DNA of 64,000 nt from an uncultured Lachnospiraceae bacterium. Its GTDB lineage: Bacteria; Bacillota; Clostridia; Lachnospirales; Lachnospiraceae. Positions 52,376-61,145 of this stretch are shown one piece after another. The notes below the pieces were generated by a model. The model was not told where the DNA came from. It was given only the letters and a program-made list of their open reading frames with translations, and ran no database searches. The translations under genes and the position numbers were made by a program. Location of the stretch: the NCBI GenBank assembly GCA_902779575.1, contig CACZBW010000016.1, positions 1 to 64,000 on the forward strand. Reading direction: 5' to 3'. Positions within the stretch are counted from its first letter, which is position 1. Every line of letters begins with the position of its first letter.

Positions 52376-54961
52376 TTGAATCAGAATATTGAACTGCTGT
52401 CTCCCGGCGGAAGCCCGGAGGCGATCAGGGCGGCCGTAAATGCGGGGGCGGACGCGGTCTATGCCGGCGGATCCAGGTTCGGCGCCCGCGCCTATGCGGA
52501 CAATCCGGACGAGAAGGGTTTCATAGATGCGCTGGATTACTGCCATCTGCACGGGGTGAAGCTTTATATTACGGTCAATACCCTTTTAAAGGAACGCGAG
52601 CTGACAGAGCAGCTCTATGAATTTGTGGCGCCCCTTTATGAGCGGGGCGTGGACGCCGTACTGGTACAGGATATGGGGGTGTTTCGTTTCCTGAAACGGG
52701 AATTCCCCCTTCTTCCGCTGCACGCCAGCACGCAGATGACGATCACGGGTCCGGGCGGGGCCGGACTTCTGGAGGAGATAGGCGCTGCCAGGGCAGTGCT
52801 CTCCAGGGAACTGTCACTGCAGGAAATCAGTGAGATTCACCGCTCCTGCGGGATCGAGCTGGAAACCTTCGTGCACGGAGCCCTGTGCTACTGTTATTCC
52901 GGACAATGTCTGATGAGCAGCATGATCGGAGGCAGGAGCGGAAACCGGGGCAGATGCGCCCAGCCCTGCAGGCTTCCCTACAGGCTTCAGGAAAATGGAA
53001 AAGACAGGAATGGAAAAGACAGACAGGAGAAATATCTTCTGAGCCTGAAGGATATCTGTACGCTGGAACTGCTGCCGGATCTGTACGACTGCGGGATCAG
53101 ATCCCTGAAAATCGAAGGGCGGATGAAGCGGGCGGAATATGCCGCGGGAGTGACGTCCATTTACCGCCGTTACCTGGACCTGTACAGGGAAAAGGGCCGC
53201 AGCGGATACCGTGTTGACCCGGAAGATCTGCGCGCCCTGATGGATCTGTACAACAGGGGCGGCTTCTCTGAAGGATATTACAGGACCAGAAATGGTCCGT
53301 TCATGATGGCGGTGGAACAGCCGAACCACTGCGGTACGAAAGCGGCAGGCGTTCAGGCGGGCGGCCGGCTGAAGGCGGAGGAGGATCTTTTCCGCTCCGA
53401 CAGACTGGAATACGGAGAGAAGGAATTCACCCTTGACCGGGATGTCCCGAAAGGAGAGTTTTTCCGCCTGAAGGGGCTGAATCACGCAAAAGACGGTGAA
53501 GCAGTCATGCGCACGCGCGCCGGGAAACTGCTGGAGGATCTGAAGGAATCTTATCTCGATACAGAACCGCGGATTCCGGTGACCGGACGGATCTGTCTTT
53601 CTCCGGACAGGCCGCTCCGGCTTACCGTGCGGACAGGGGAAAACGCAGACGCCGATAAAGCCGGAACGGATCCCATACGGACAGGGACGCGCAGTGCCGC
53701 AGGGGACTGCCTTGCCGGCGGACAGACTGTCTGTGCAGAGGCGCAGGGAGCTCTGGTTCAGCGCGCCCTGAAAAAGCCGCTGGATGCGGATACAGTTGAA
53801 CGGCAGATCCGGAAGACCGGGGGGACGCCCTATGTATTCAAAAAGCTGGATCTGGAGATGCCGGAAGATGTTTTCTGCCCTGTGGGGGACCTTAATACGC
53901 TGCGGCGGGAAACGCTGGACCTTCTGACAGAGAAGATTCTGTCTTCTTTCCGGCGAAATCCGGCTAAAAGGCCGGGCTGTTCCTGCGGGGATGCGGATTC
54001 CGGAGCAGGGCAGGCTGCGGCTTCCACGAAGCAGACTGCCGCGGAAAGGACATTCTGTACGTCCGGGGAAGCGCTTTCAAAAGCGGAACAGCCTGCGGTC
54101 AGCTGCCAGGTGCGCACTTATGAACAGCTGCTTGGATGCCTTTCATCTGAGCTGGTGAAAGAGCTGTACCTGGACTGCGCCATGTTTTTTGAGGAGCAGA
54201 CCCCTTCCGGAAACGAGGTCAGGAAGCTCTGCAGACAGGCAGGGAAAGCGGTCTTTCTGATGCTGCCCCCGATCTGGAGAATCGATACGGAAAAGACCTT
54301 TGACCGGGCTTTTCCGCCGCAGACCCTGCGGGAGTACGATGGAATCGTGCTCAGAAGCTTTGACCAGATTAAGAGGCTGAAAGAATGGAACTGCCCGCAG
54401 GTTATTGCGGACGCCGGTCTTTACAGCTGGAACAGGGAAGCGAGGGAATTCCTCCGCCTGTCAGGCGTGACGCGCGATACGCTCCCTTATGAATGCAGCC
54501 TGAAGGAATGGAAAGAGCGGGGAACGCAGGGCAGCGAGTGCGTCATTTACGGGAGAATTCCGCTGATGATCACAGCCCAGTGCCTGAAGAAGAACAGCTC
54601 CGGCTGCACGCACCTGAGCGCCGTGACGACGCTCACGGACCGCAGGAAGGCTGCTTTCCCGGTGAGAAATGAATGCGCCTTCTGTTACAACACGATTTAT
54701 AATTCGGTTCCGCTGGAACTGATTTCTCTTTCACAGGAGCTCCTGAAGCTTCCGCTTCGTTCCCTCCGGCTCAGCTTTACGACAGAGTCGGGTCCTCAGA
54801 CAGAGCAGCTGCTCAGGGCTGCCGGAGAGATCCTGGGGCCGTTTCTGACGGACGCGGGGGAGGCGGGAGAGAAAGCGGCTGTTTCCGGGAGCGGGGCAAT
54901 CGGGCACCGCAGACTGCCGGAGCAGATTACGCGGGGACATTACAGGAAAGGGGTGGAATAG
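52376..54961 (+). CDS. U32-family peptidase with DUF3656 region
   Basis: An 861-residue protein. The N-terminal U32 domain has IELLSPGGSPEAIRAAVNAGADAVYAGG, LHASTQMTI, FVHGALCYCYSGQCLMSSMIGGRSGNRGRCAQPCRLPY (the signature region with the conserved cysteines) and SLKIEGRMKRAEY. A DUF3656-like central part follows, then a C-terminal region with the EC..C motif NECAFCYNTIYN. Members cleave collagen in some species, or act in tRNA or RNA hydroxylation (RlhA, TrhP) with iron-sulfur cofactors. The Cys set here suggests the latter kind, but this is unproven. Translation starts at TTG (52376), two bases after the zapA stop, with a ribosome-binding site inside zapA. Confidence 0.88.
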   Translation: MNQNIELLSPGGSPEAIRAAVNAGADAVYAGGSRFGARAYADNPDEKGFIDALDYCHLHGVKLYITVNTLLKERELTEQLYEFVAPLYERGVDAVLVQDMGVFRFLKREFPLLPLHASTQMTITGPGGAGLLEEIGAARAVLSRELSLQEISEIHRSCGIELETFVHGALCYCYSGQCLMSSMIGGRSGNRGRCAQPCRLPYRLQENGKDRNGKDRQEKYLLSLKDICTLELLPDLYDCGIRSLKIEGRMKRAEYAAGVTSIYRRYLDLYREKGRSGYRVDPEDLRALMDLYNRGGFSEGYYRTRNGPFMMAVEQPNHCGTKAAGVQAGGRLKAEEDLFRSDRLEYGEKEFTLDRDVPKGEFFRLKGLNHAKDGEAVMRTRAGKLLEDLKESYLDTEPRIPVTGRICLSPDRPLRLTVRTGENADADKAGTDPIRTGTRSAAGDCLAGGQTVCAEAQGALVQRALKKPLDADTVERQIRKTGGTPYVFKKLDLEMPEDVFCPVGDLNTLRRETLDLLTEKILSSFRRNPAKRPGCSCGDADSGAGQAAASTKQTAAERTFCTSGEALSKAEQPAVSCQVRTYEQLLGCLSSELVKELYLDCAMFFEEQTPSGNEVRKLCRQAGKAVFLMLPPIWRIDTEKTFDRAFPPQTLREYDGIVLRSFDQIKRLKEWNCPQVIADAGLYSWNREAREFLRLSGVTRDTLPYECSLKEWKERGTQGSECVIYGRIPLMITAQCLKKNSSGCTHLSAVTTLTDRRKAAFPVRNECAFCYNTIYNSVPLELISLSQELLKLPLRSLRLSFTTESGPQTEQLLRAAGEILGPFLTDAGEAGEKAAVSGSGAIGHRRLPEQITRGHYRKGVE

Positions 54962-54965
54962 CGCT

Positions 54966-56363
54966 TTGAGTCTGAGCAATCTGACCGGTCTGGTTCATAC
55001 TCTGACCACTGCCGCGCAGTATCTGATTATCGCGCTGATGCTGGTCTATACCATCCAGAGCTATACGGTTTTCCGGCGGTCGGGTCCGGAGGCCAGGGAA
55101 CGGGTCTTCCTGAGACAGAATCTGTCCATGTTTGCCATTCATTTTCTGGCGTTTGCGTCCATGTTCCTGAATACGATGCAGTTTGACATTCTGATCTTTT
55201 ACGGAGCCCAGGTGATCTATCTGCTTTTTACGCTGGTACTGTTCCGCAATCTCTATCCCAGAGCATCCAGAAGCCTGATCAATAATATGTGCATGCTGGA
55301 GACGGTCGGCTTTATCATGCTGACGCGCCTGTCCTACGATCTCTCGATCCGGCAGTTCCAGATTGCCTGCGCGGGTACGGCTATCGCCGTGCTGATTCCC
55401 TTTATCGTCCGGAAGCTTCATGTGCTGACCCGGATGACCTGGGCTTATGTGTTTGTCGGCATCGGGCTGCTCGGACTGGTGATGGTTGCCGCCCGTTCCA
55501 CCAACGGCGCGAAGCTGGCTATCACGGTTGCGGGCTTCAGCTTTCAGCCTTCCGAGTTTGTCAAAATTATCTTTGTTTTTGCTGTAGCGGGACTTCTCTC
55601 GGAGGAGCACAGTTTCCGGAGAGTAGTGATTGCGACGGTGCTTGCCGCGGTGCATGTGCTGATCCTGGTCCGCTCTACCGACCTTGGATCCGCGCTGATC
55701 TTTTTCCTGGCCTATCTGGTTATGCTTTTTGTGGCCACCAGAAACCCCTATCTGGTTCTGATGGGAATTCTGGCCGGGGCGGCTGCCGCGGTCGCGGCCT
55801 ATTTCCTCTTCGCACATGTACGGGTCCGTGTACAGATCTGGCAGGATCCGTTTAAGGACTATACCGGAACCGGCTATCAGATCTGCCAGTCGCTTTTCGC
55901 GATCGTGGCGGGAGGATGGGTCGGAACGGGACTGGGCCAGGGCAGCCCCGGCGCCATACCCTATGTGCAGGAGGACTTCATGTTCAGCGCCATCCTTGAG
56001 GAGCTGGGCGGAATCTTCGGAATCTGCCTGATCCTGGTGTGCATGAGTGTTTTCATCATGGTTGTCAATGTCGCCATGCAGCTGAGAAACCGTTTTTACC
56101 GGCTGGCGGCGATCGGACTTGGAAGCATGTACGCGATCCAGGTCTTCCTGACGATCGGGGGCGGCATAAAGCTGATCCCCATGACCGGCGTTACGCTTCC
56201 GCTGGTCAGTTACGGAGGGAGTTCGGTTCTGAGCACGCTCGCCATGTTCGCGATCGTGCAGGGACTGTATATGCTCAGAAGCGATGAGGTGAGGGAAAAT
56301 GCGCCAGAGAAGAGATTCATCCAGCAGAGGCCCGGTCCGGATCAGACAGGTCGAGCTCAATGA
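54966..56363 (+). CDS. SEDS-family glycosyltransferase (FtsW/RodA/SpoVE type)
   Basis: A 465-residue membrane protein with about ten to eleven helices. The SEDS motifs are clear: SFQPSEFVKIIFVFAVA, VRSTDLGSALIFFLAYLVMLF, EDFMFSAILEELGGIFGI and TGVTLPLVSYGGSSVLSTL. SEDS proteins polymerise lipid II into glycan strands together with a class B PBP, which is encoded immediately downstream. The N-terminus is longer than in FtsW by about 90 residues with two or three additional helices. Whether it serves division, elongation or sporulation is not evident from sequence. It starts with TTG at 54966 after AAAGGGG. The last 65 bases overlap the PBP gene. Confidence 0.9.
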   Translation: MSLSNLTGLVHTLTTAAQYLIIALMLVYTIQSYTVFRRSGPEARERVFLRQNLSMFAIHFLAFASMFLNTMQFDILIFYGAQVIYLLFTLVLFRNLYPRASRSLINNMCMLETVGFIMLTRLSYDLSIRQFQIACAGTAIAVLIPFIVRKLHVLTRMTWAYVFVGIGLLGLVMVAARSTNGAKLAITVAGFSFQPSEFVKIIFVFAVAGLLSEEHSFRRVVIATVLAAVHVLILVRSTDLGSALIFFLAYLVMLFVATRNPYLVLMGILAGAAAAVAAYFLFAHVRVRVQIWQDPFKDYTGTGYQICQSLFAIVAGGWVGTGLGQGSPGAIPYVQEDFMFSAILEELGGIFGICLILVCMSVFIMVVNVAMQLRNRFYRLAAIGLGSMYAIQVFLTIGGGIKLIPMTGVTLPLVSYGGSSVLSTLAMFAIVQGLYMLRSDEVRENAPEKRFIQQRPGPDQTGRAQ

Positions 56364-57798
56364 ACCGCAGCAGCGGTTTTCGCCGGACCGCCGGCACAAT
56401 ACCGAGCTCGTGATCCTCACATACGTTTTCGCGGCCATGTTTCTGCTGCTGATCGGATATCTTGTCTATATCAACGTTTTTAAGGCGGACGAGCTCCGGA
56501 GTAATCCGAACAATACGAAGAAGGACTCCAGCTCATCCAATATCATCCGGGGCAGCATCGTCACGGAGGACGGCGTGGTTCTGGCTACGACCAATATTGA
56601 CGGAGACGGGAGGGAAACCCGCTCGTACCCGTATGAGAATATTTTCGCCCATGTCATCGGTTACGCGTCCAACGGCAAATCCGGACTGGAGGCGGAGGAG
56701 AACTACGAACTGCTGACTTCGCACAGTTCCCTGCTTTCGCAGCTGCGCAAAAATGACGACGGGGAGAAGGTGCAGGGGGACAGTGTCGTCGTGACTCTTG
56801 ACTCCAGGCTGCAGCAGACGGCTTATTACGCGCTTGGTTCCTACCGGGGCGCGGTGGTGGCCATGGAACCGGATACCGGCAAGATTCTCGCCATGGTCAG
56901 CAAGCCTGATTTTAATCCGAACACCATATCCCAGGAGTGGGAGTCCATGGTCTCGGACGACAGTTCCAGCGCGCTTTTAAACCGTGCGACCCAGGGACTC
57001 TATCCGCCCGGTTCCACCTTCAAAATGATAACCAGTCTGGCTTACCTGCGGGAACATCCTTCCGACTATGATCAGTTCTCCTGGGACTGCCAGGGTTCCC
57101 TTACACAGAATGAGGTAACCATCACCTGCTATAACGGGGAGTGGCACGGACAGGAGAGTCTCAGGAGCGCATTTGCCAATTCCTGCAATACTGCTTTTGC
57201 CGGGATCGGCCTGGAGCTGGATAATAAAATACTCAGGAAAGCGGCGGAGGATTTTCTTTTTAACAGTTCCCTGCCTACGGGAATGCCGCATTCCAGGAGT
57301 ATTTTCTCGCTGGATAAGGATTCTTCCGTCGGTGAACAGATGACGACGGCGATCGGCCAGGGCGACACGCTTGTGACGCCTCTTCATATGGCCCTGATTA
57401 CCTCGACGATCGCCAACGGCGGCGTTATGATGCGGCCGTATTATGTGGATCATATAGAGACCTATGACGGCGATATGGTTACGCAGAACGATCCTTCCGT
57501 CTACAAGAAGATCCTGACGCCTGATGAAGCGGGCGTCCTGACAGCATATATGGAATCCACTGTCAGCTCCGGGACAGCCTACGCCCTTTACGGAAACGGC
57601 TATTCCTGCGCGGGGAAGACCGGATCCGCCGAGTATACGAGAGACGGCGTGACGGGGACGCATTCCTGGTTCTGCGGATTCGCGGATGTGGAGGAGCCGG
57701 ATATCGTGGTCGCGGTGATCGCGGAGGACGGGGGAACCGGATCCTCAACAGCGGTCCCGATCGCGAAGCAGATCTTTGACGCCTACTATTATGGCTGA
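56299..57798 (+). CDS. Class B penicillin-binding protein (transpeptidase)
   Basis: A 499-residue PBP with one N-terminal helix (about 37-60). It has a short pedestal and a transpeptidase domain: SxxK at S239-T-F-K242, SxN at S295-C-N297 and KTG at 440-442, all intact. The pedestal begins with IIRGSIVTEDGVVLATT and includes AHVIGYAS as in PbpA/FtsI proteins, but no PASTA repeats follow. It crosslinks the glycan made by the preceding SEDS protein, its likely partner. The genes overlap by 65 bases in different frames, so translation is probably coupled. Length is on the short side for PBP2-type proteins. Confidence 0.93.
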   Translation: MRQRRDSSSRGPVRIRQVELNEPQQRFSPDRRHNTELVILTYVFAAMFLLLIGYLVYINVFKADELRSNPNNTKKDSSSSNIIRGSIVTEDGVVLATTNIDGDGRETRSYPYENIFAHVIGYASNGKSGLEAEENYELLTSHSSLLSQLRKNDDGEKVQGDSVVVTLDSRLQQTAYYALGSYRGAVVAMEPDTGKILAMVSKPDFNPNTISQEWESMVSDDSSSALLNRATQGLYPPGSTFKMITSLAYLREHPSDYDQFSWDCQGSLTQNEVTITCYNGEWHGQESLRSAFANSCNTAFAGIGLELDNKILRKAAEDFLFNSSLPTGMPHSRSIFSLDKDSSVGEQMTTAIGQGDTLVTPLHMALITSTIANGGVMMRPYYVDHIETYDGDMVTQNDPSVYKKILTPDEAGVLTAYMESTVSSGTAYALYGNGYSCAGKTGSAEYTRDGVTGTHSWFCGFADVEEPDIVVAVIAEDGGTGSSTAVPIAKQIFDAYYYG

Positions 57799-57943
57799 TA
57801 TTTCGGTTTAAGGTGGATAATTCCTATGGAATGAGTTATACTTTTGACAGTTCAGATTCATGTAACAGTTCAACACACCAGGTGCTGGACAGCTACGGTT
57901 TCTATTATGGAGTCACCCCAAGCACAGACCAGGAGGGTTTGTA

Positions 57944-58441
57944 ATGATAGAGGCAACGAGCTGTGGCGGAGTGGTGATTTACCGGGGAAAAATCCTGGTT
58001 CTTTATAAGAGCTACCGGAACCGGTATGAAGGCTGGGTTCTGCCCAAGGGAACAGTGGAAGACGGGGAGCAGTTTTATGAGACTGCGCTCAGGGAAGTCC
58101 GGGAAGAGACCGGCGCCAAGGCACAGATAATCCGCTATATCGGCAAGAGTCAGTATTCCTTCAATGTCCCGCAGGATACCGTGGAGAAAGTCGTCCACTG
58201 GTATCTGATGCTGGGGGAGAGCTACTACTCCAGGCCGCAGAAAGAAGAATATTTTGTTGATTCGGGATTCTATAAGTATCACGAAGCTTACCATCTGCTC
58301 AAATTTTCAAATGAGAAGATGATTCTGGAGAGGGCCTACTCGGAATATCAGGAACTGAAAAGAAGAAATCTATGGCATCCCGGTATGAGGGAGAAAATTG
58401 CCCAGATTTGCGGGGTGCGGGAACCTGAGACGGAAGAGTGA
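57944..58441 (+). CDS. NUDIX hydrolase
   Basis: A 165-residue NUDIX enzyme with the complete box G-T-V-E-D-G-E...REVREETGA at about 38-60, matching GX5EX7REUXEEXGU. The N-terminus (TSCGGVVIYRGKILVLYKSYRNRYEGWVLPKG) and the DxxE-poor remainder fit the small diadenosine- or nucleoside-polyphosphate hydrolases. The substrate cannot be told from sequence. GGAGG precedes the start by about 9 bases. It leads a run of three genes, the next starting within 40 bases of its stop. Confidence 0.92.
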   Translation: MIEATSCGGVVIYRGKILVLYKSYRNRYEGWVLPKGTVEDGEQFYETALREVREETGAKAQIIRYIGKSQYSFNVPQDTVEKVVHWYLMLGESYYSRPQKEEYFVDSGFYKYHEAYHLLKFSNEKMILERAYSEYQELKRRNLWHPGMREKIAQICGVREPETEE

Positions 58442-58480
58442 AAAATGCCGCGGACATCCCGCTCTGGAGGCTTGAAAGTT

Positions 58481-58831
58481 ATGGTTTGGTATGAGGATCT
58501 GTATGTCGGCCGGCTGGCTCAGACCCGGAGGGACGCCCTGATCTCCGGGATTGATTCCGGGAATTATCCCGCAGGCGCCTGGCTGATCACGGTGCCCGAC
58601 AATCCGTTAAGGCAGCTGGAGATGTATTCTGCCGGAGAACTGAAGCATGACTATACCAGGGAGCATTGCCTTCTGATTATCGGGCTTGCGCTCACCCGGG
58701 CGGAGGCGACGGCCCTGCTTGAGAAGATCGTGCAGGATGTGTACAGCGACCGCGGGGATGCCGACATAAAGGCCTGGCTTTCGGCGGAACATCCGCACAG
58801 AAACAGTCAGGGAACAGGACGGAGAGAATGA
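58481..58831 (+). CDS. Small conserved-looking protein, unknown function
   Basis: A 116-residue cytoplasmic protein. The start at 58481 (MVWYEDLYVG) is preferred because GGAGG lies about 10 bases before it; an earlier ATG at 58445 would add 12 residues and is possible. The sequence alternates strands and helices: WYEDLYVGRLAQTRRDALI, AWLITVPDN, LLIIGLALTRAEATALLEKIVQDVY. The pattern is familiar from clostridial genomes, but I know no function. It lies between a NUDIX gene and the DUF2953-GerW pair in the same direction. Confidence 0.7.
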   Translation: MVWYEDLYVGRLAQTRRDALISGIDSGNYPAGAWLITVPDNPLRQLEMYSAGELKHDYTREHCLLIIGLALTRAEATALLEKIVQDVYSDRGDADIKAWLSAEHPHRNSQGTGRRE

Positions 58832-58850
58832 GGGGAATACCTGACAGGAT

Positions 58851-59969
58851 ATGATTCATATAGGATTGACGATATTAAAGATTATAGGAATCGTACTCCT
58901 CGTTCTGCTGGGGATTCTGGTCAGCCTTATTCTGATTGTGCTTTTTGTCCCTCTCAGATACCGGATCACCGTAAAAAAAGAGGAGGAGCCGCTCAGCGCC
59001 GACGTCTCGGTTAGCTGGCTTCTGCGCCTGGTAAGGCTGCATGCCCGTTATTATGAGAAAAAGGCGGAAGGAAGGGTTCAGGTCCTGAATTTCACGCTGA
59101 AATCATTTTCCTTCCCTGCCGGACATAAAGGCGGGGGGAAAGAAACCGGAAAGGCTGTAAAGAGCGGGGATGATGCGCCGGCCGTGTCCGGCGAGGCAGA
59201 AGCTGCCGGCGGCAGTCCGGACAAAGGAGCTGCCCGGAAAGCGGGGGCAAAAGCAGCTGCTGACGACAGTCCGGACAAAGGAGCCGCCCGGAAAACAGAG
59301 ACAAAAGCGGCTGCCGGAGGCAGTCCGGATAAAGAAGCCGGCGGAGAAGCAGCAAAAGCAGCAGCCGGCAGCGATTCATACATGGAGACCGGCAGAGAGA
59401 CTGCGGAAACGGTTTCCGAGACGGCCGGTGAGAAGTCCGGGAAGCTGAATTCTTATATGGACAGAGTCCGTGAGATTCTGATGAGACTGCCGGACCGGGC
59501 GCTGGGCGCCGCCGAGCGTGCGGCCGACCTGCTGCTGAAGATGGTAAATCTTCCTTCGGATGTTTATAACCGGACGGATGATACAGTGGCGCGCATAACG
59601 AAAAAGCTGGATGCTATTGACCGGAAACTGAAACCTTTTTTCAGCATAGAAGCGGAACACGTGATGGGAAGGATGATGTCCCACCTGCGTTATCTCTGGA
59701 AAGGCTACAGGCTGCGCAGTATTGAGGGGTATGTGAGATTCGGCACGGACCGGCCGGACCTTACCGGCAGGATCTGCGGGCTGATCTATCTGATTCTGCC
59801 GGCCCGCGCGGACAGGTATCTGGTGGATCCGCAGTTTTATGAGACAGTTTTCCGGACAGATACGGATATAAGAGGAGTGATCCGGCTGTACCGCCTGCTC
59901 GTGGTTGCGGTCAGACTTCTCCTGGATAAGGAGTTCCGGATCCTGATTCGTAAGATCCGGCACAGATAG
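58851..59969 (+). CDS. DUF2953 (YtfI-like) membrane protein with internal repeats
   Basis: A 372-residue protein. A single N-terminal helix (about 5-33) precedes VPLRYRITVKKEEEP and a beta-rich part, as in DUF2953. Residues 118-171 hold three 18-residue repeats built on SPDKGAARK, which is inserted low-complexity sequence. The conserved C-terminal half starts near 230 with coiled segments and continues with GYVRFGTDRPDLTGRICGLIY and IRGVIRLYRLLVVAVRLL. The gene precedes gerW, as ytfI precedes ytfJ in Bacillus subtilis, and the pair is linked to spore germination or coat function. The start follows an ACAGGAT site, which is modest. Confidence 0.82.
   Translation: MIHIGLTILKIIGIVLLVLLGILVSLILIVLFVPLRYRITVKKEEEPLSADVSVSWLLRLVRLHARYYEKKAEGRVQVLNFTLKSFSFPAGHKGGGKETGKAVKSGDDAPAVSGEAEAAGGSPDKGAARKAGAKAAADDSPDKGAARKTETKAAAGGSPDKEAGGEAAKAAAGSDSYMETGRETAETVSETAGEKSGKLNSYMDRVREILMRLPDRALGAAERAADLLLKMVNLPSDVYNRTDDTVARITKKLDAIDRKLKPFFSIEAEHVMGRMMSHLRYLWKGYRLRSIEGYVRFGTDRPDLTGRICGLIYLILPARADRYLVDPQFYETVFRTDTDIRGVIRLYRLLVVAVRLLLDKEFRILIRKIRHR
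59202..59363 (+). repeat. Three 54-base coding repeats in the DUF2953 gene
   Basis: Three 18-residue units encode A-A-G/D-G/D-S-P-D-K-x-A-A/G-R/G-K/E... The first two are closest and the third has diverged. They sit in the linker between the membrane-proximal and C-terminal parts, and are probably disordered. Confidence 0.8.
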
Positions 59970-60030
59970 ACGGCGGCGGGAGAACCGGAAACGATTTTCG
60001 GGAAGCAAGAAAGAACAAAGGAGAGACAAG

Positions 60031-60429
60031 ATGGCAGAACATTTCCAGAATACTGCAGAGGCTCTGTTTAAGGGGATGGAGAATTTTGTTACCACGAAGA
60101 CAGTGGTCGGCGAGGCGGTTTATGTCGGGGATACGACGATCCTCCCGCTCGTGGAAGTCAGCTTCGGCATGGCAGCCAGCGCGCGCAATGAAAAAGACCG
60201 CTGCAACGGCGGCGGAGGAATGGGCGGAAAGATTGTCCCCAGTGCGCTTCTGATCATTAAAGACGGGACGACGCGCCTTGTGAATATCCGGAATCAGGAC
60301 AGCGTTTCCAGGCTGATTGATATGGCTCCGGACCTGATCAACCGCTTCATGCCCGGCGGCGGGAGCGGGACAAGCAGTGAGGAAGAGCGCGCCATGAAGG
60401 ATGCGGCGAAGAAAGAGGAGACTTTCTGA
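60031..60429 (+). CDS. gerW: GerW/YtfJ family sporulation protein
   Basis: A 132-residue protein. The core reads TVVGEAVYVGDTTILPLVEVSFGMAAS, followed by NGGGGMGGKIVPSALLIIKDG and VSRLIDMAPDLINRF, which matches the spore protein YtfJ (GerW). The glycine-rich GGGGMGG stretch is diagnostic. In Bacillus it is made in the forespore and affects germination with L-alanine. AAAGGAG precedes the start. It follows the DUF2953 gene by 61 bases and ends an operon, since a terminator lies 90 bases beyond. Confidence 0.92.
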   Translation: MAEHFQNTAEALFKGMENFVTTKTVVGEAVYVGDTTILPLVEVSFGMAASARNEKDRCNGGGGMGGKIVPSALLIIKDGTTRLVNIRNQDSVSRLIDMAPDLINRFMPGGGSGTSSEEERAMKDAAKKEETF

Positions 60430-60513
60430 GTTTCAGGCTCCCCGGCGGAGTGTCCTGATAATCTGAGAACAATCGGACGGAAGTATCCGGCTGCCGGATG
60501 TCCGCTATATACG

Positions 60514-60550
60514 AAAAAAAACCTGCCGCATATAGGATGCAGCAGGTTTT
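60514..60550. terminator. Bidirectional terminator between gerW and rpmB
   Basis: AAAACCTGC (60518-60526) pairs with GCAGGTTTT (60542-60550). A long A run on the left gives eight T for the rpmB strand; the plus strand has four T. Confidence 0.85.
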
Positions 60551-60577
60551 ATGTTCTGTATTGACTGTCCTGTCCGG

Positions 60578-60763
60578 TCATGCACGCTCGACTCTGCCTG
60601 ATCTGAGGCATGAAGTACAAACGTAGATCTTCTTGCTTTCGCCGTTCACCTTGCAGCTTACATGCTTGATGTTGGACTTCCACATATGATTGCTTCTTCT
60701 GTGGGAGTGGCTGACATTGTTACCGAAGTGAGCACCTTTGTCACAAATTGCACATCTGGCCAT
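60578..60763 (-). CDS. rpmB: 50S ribosomal protein L28, zinc-binding form
   Basis: A 61-residue L28. The sequence starts ARCAICDKGAHFGNNVSHSHRRSNHMWK, the usual start of the protein in Firmicutes, and carries two CxxC pairs (C4/C7 and C49/C52) that make a zinc ribbon. The start at 60763 follows AAGGAGGTG; a longer in-frame reading from 60916 is not plausible. The other form of L28, lacking the cysteines, replaces it in zinc limitation in some bacteria; none is seen here. It is monocistronic and has a terminator. Confidence 0.96.
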   Translation of the reverse strand: MARCAICDKGAHFGNNVSHSHRRSNHMWKSNIKHVSCKVNGESKKIYVCTSCLRSGRVERA

Positions 60764-60965
60764 CCTGAGCACCTCCTTATACTTTTGTACCCGCGATCCG
60801 TCGCAGCTCAAACGACCATCCATGCAGCGGGATATCATACAATATATTGATACGGTTCTGATTACTTTACAAAACCGCGACTCTAGTATTCTAACAGAAC
60901 AAACCATCCTTTGCAAGACCGAATCTGAATTTTTTTTTACAGATGTTACGATTCACGGCCTGTTT

Positions 60966-61019
60966 GAAATCAGGTTCTGATTCGTCGTGCCCGGCACGTA
61001 AGAAGCAGGTTCTGATTTC
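60966..61019. repeat. Direct and inverted repeats upstream of the Asp23 gene
   Basis: CAGGTTCTGATT occurs at 60971-60982 and 61006-61017, 35 bases apart. GAAATCAG (60966-60973) and CTGATTTC (61012-61019) are reverse complements, and GTGCC/GGCAC forms a small hairpin between them. It lies about 40 bases before the operon promoter and could bind a regulator. The rest of the 380-base gap between 60764 and 61145 is AT-rich. Confidence 0.55.
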
Positions 61020-61058
61020 AAATGAGACCTGTGAAACAGGAAATCGTCAGAAAGATGT

Positions 61059-61086
61059 TTGCATTTCGGCATACATCTGCTAAAAT
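61059..61086 (+). promoter_or_regulatory. Promoter of the asp23-DAK2 operon
   Basis: TTGCAT (61059-61064) and TAAAAT (61081-61086) are 16 bases apart, giving a leader of about 55 bases. Confidence 0.55.
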
Positions 61087-61145
61087 GGGAAAGACTATGG
61101 AATGGTCCGGGCTCTGCCGCGGGCTAATTCATGAAGGAGGAAAGA

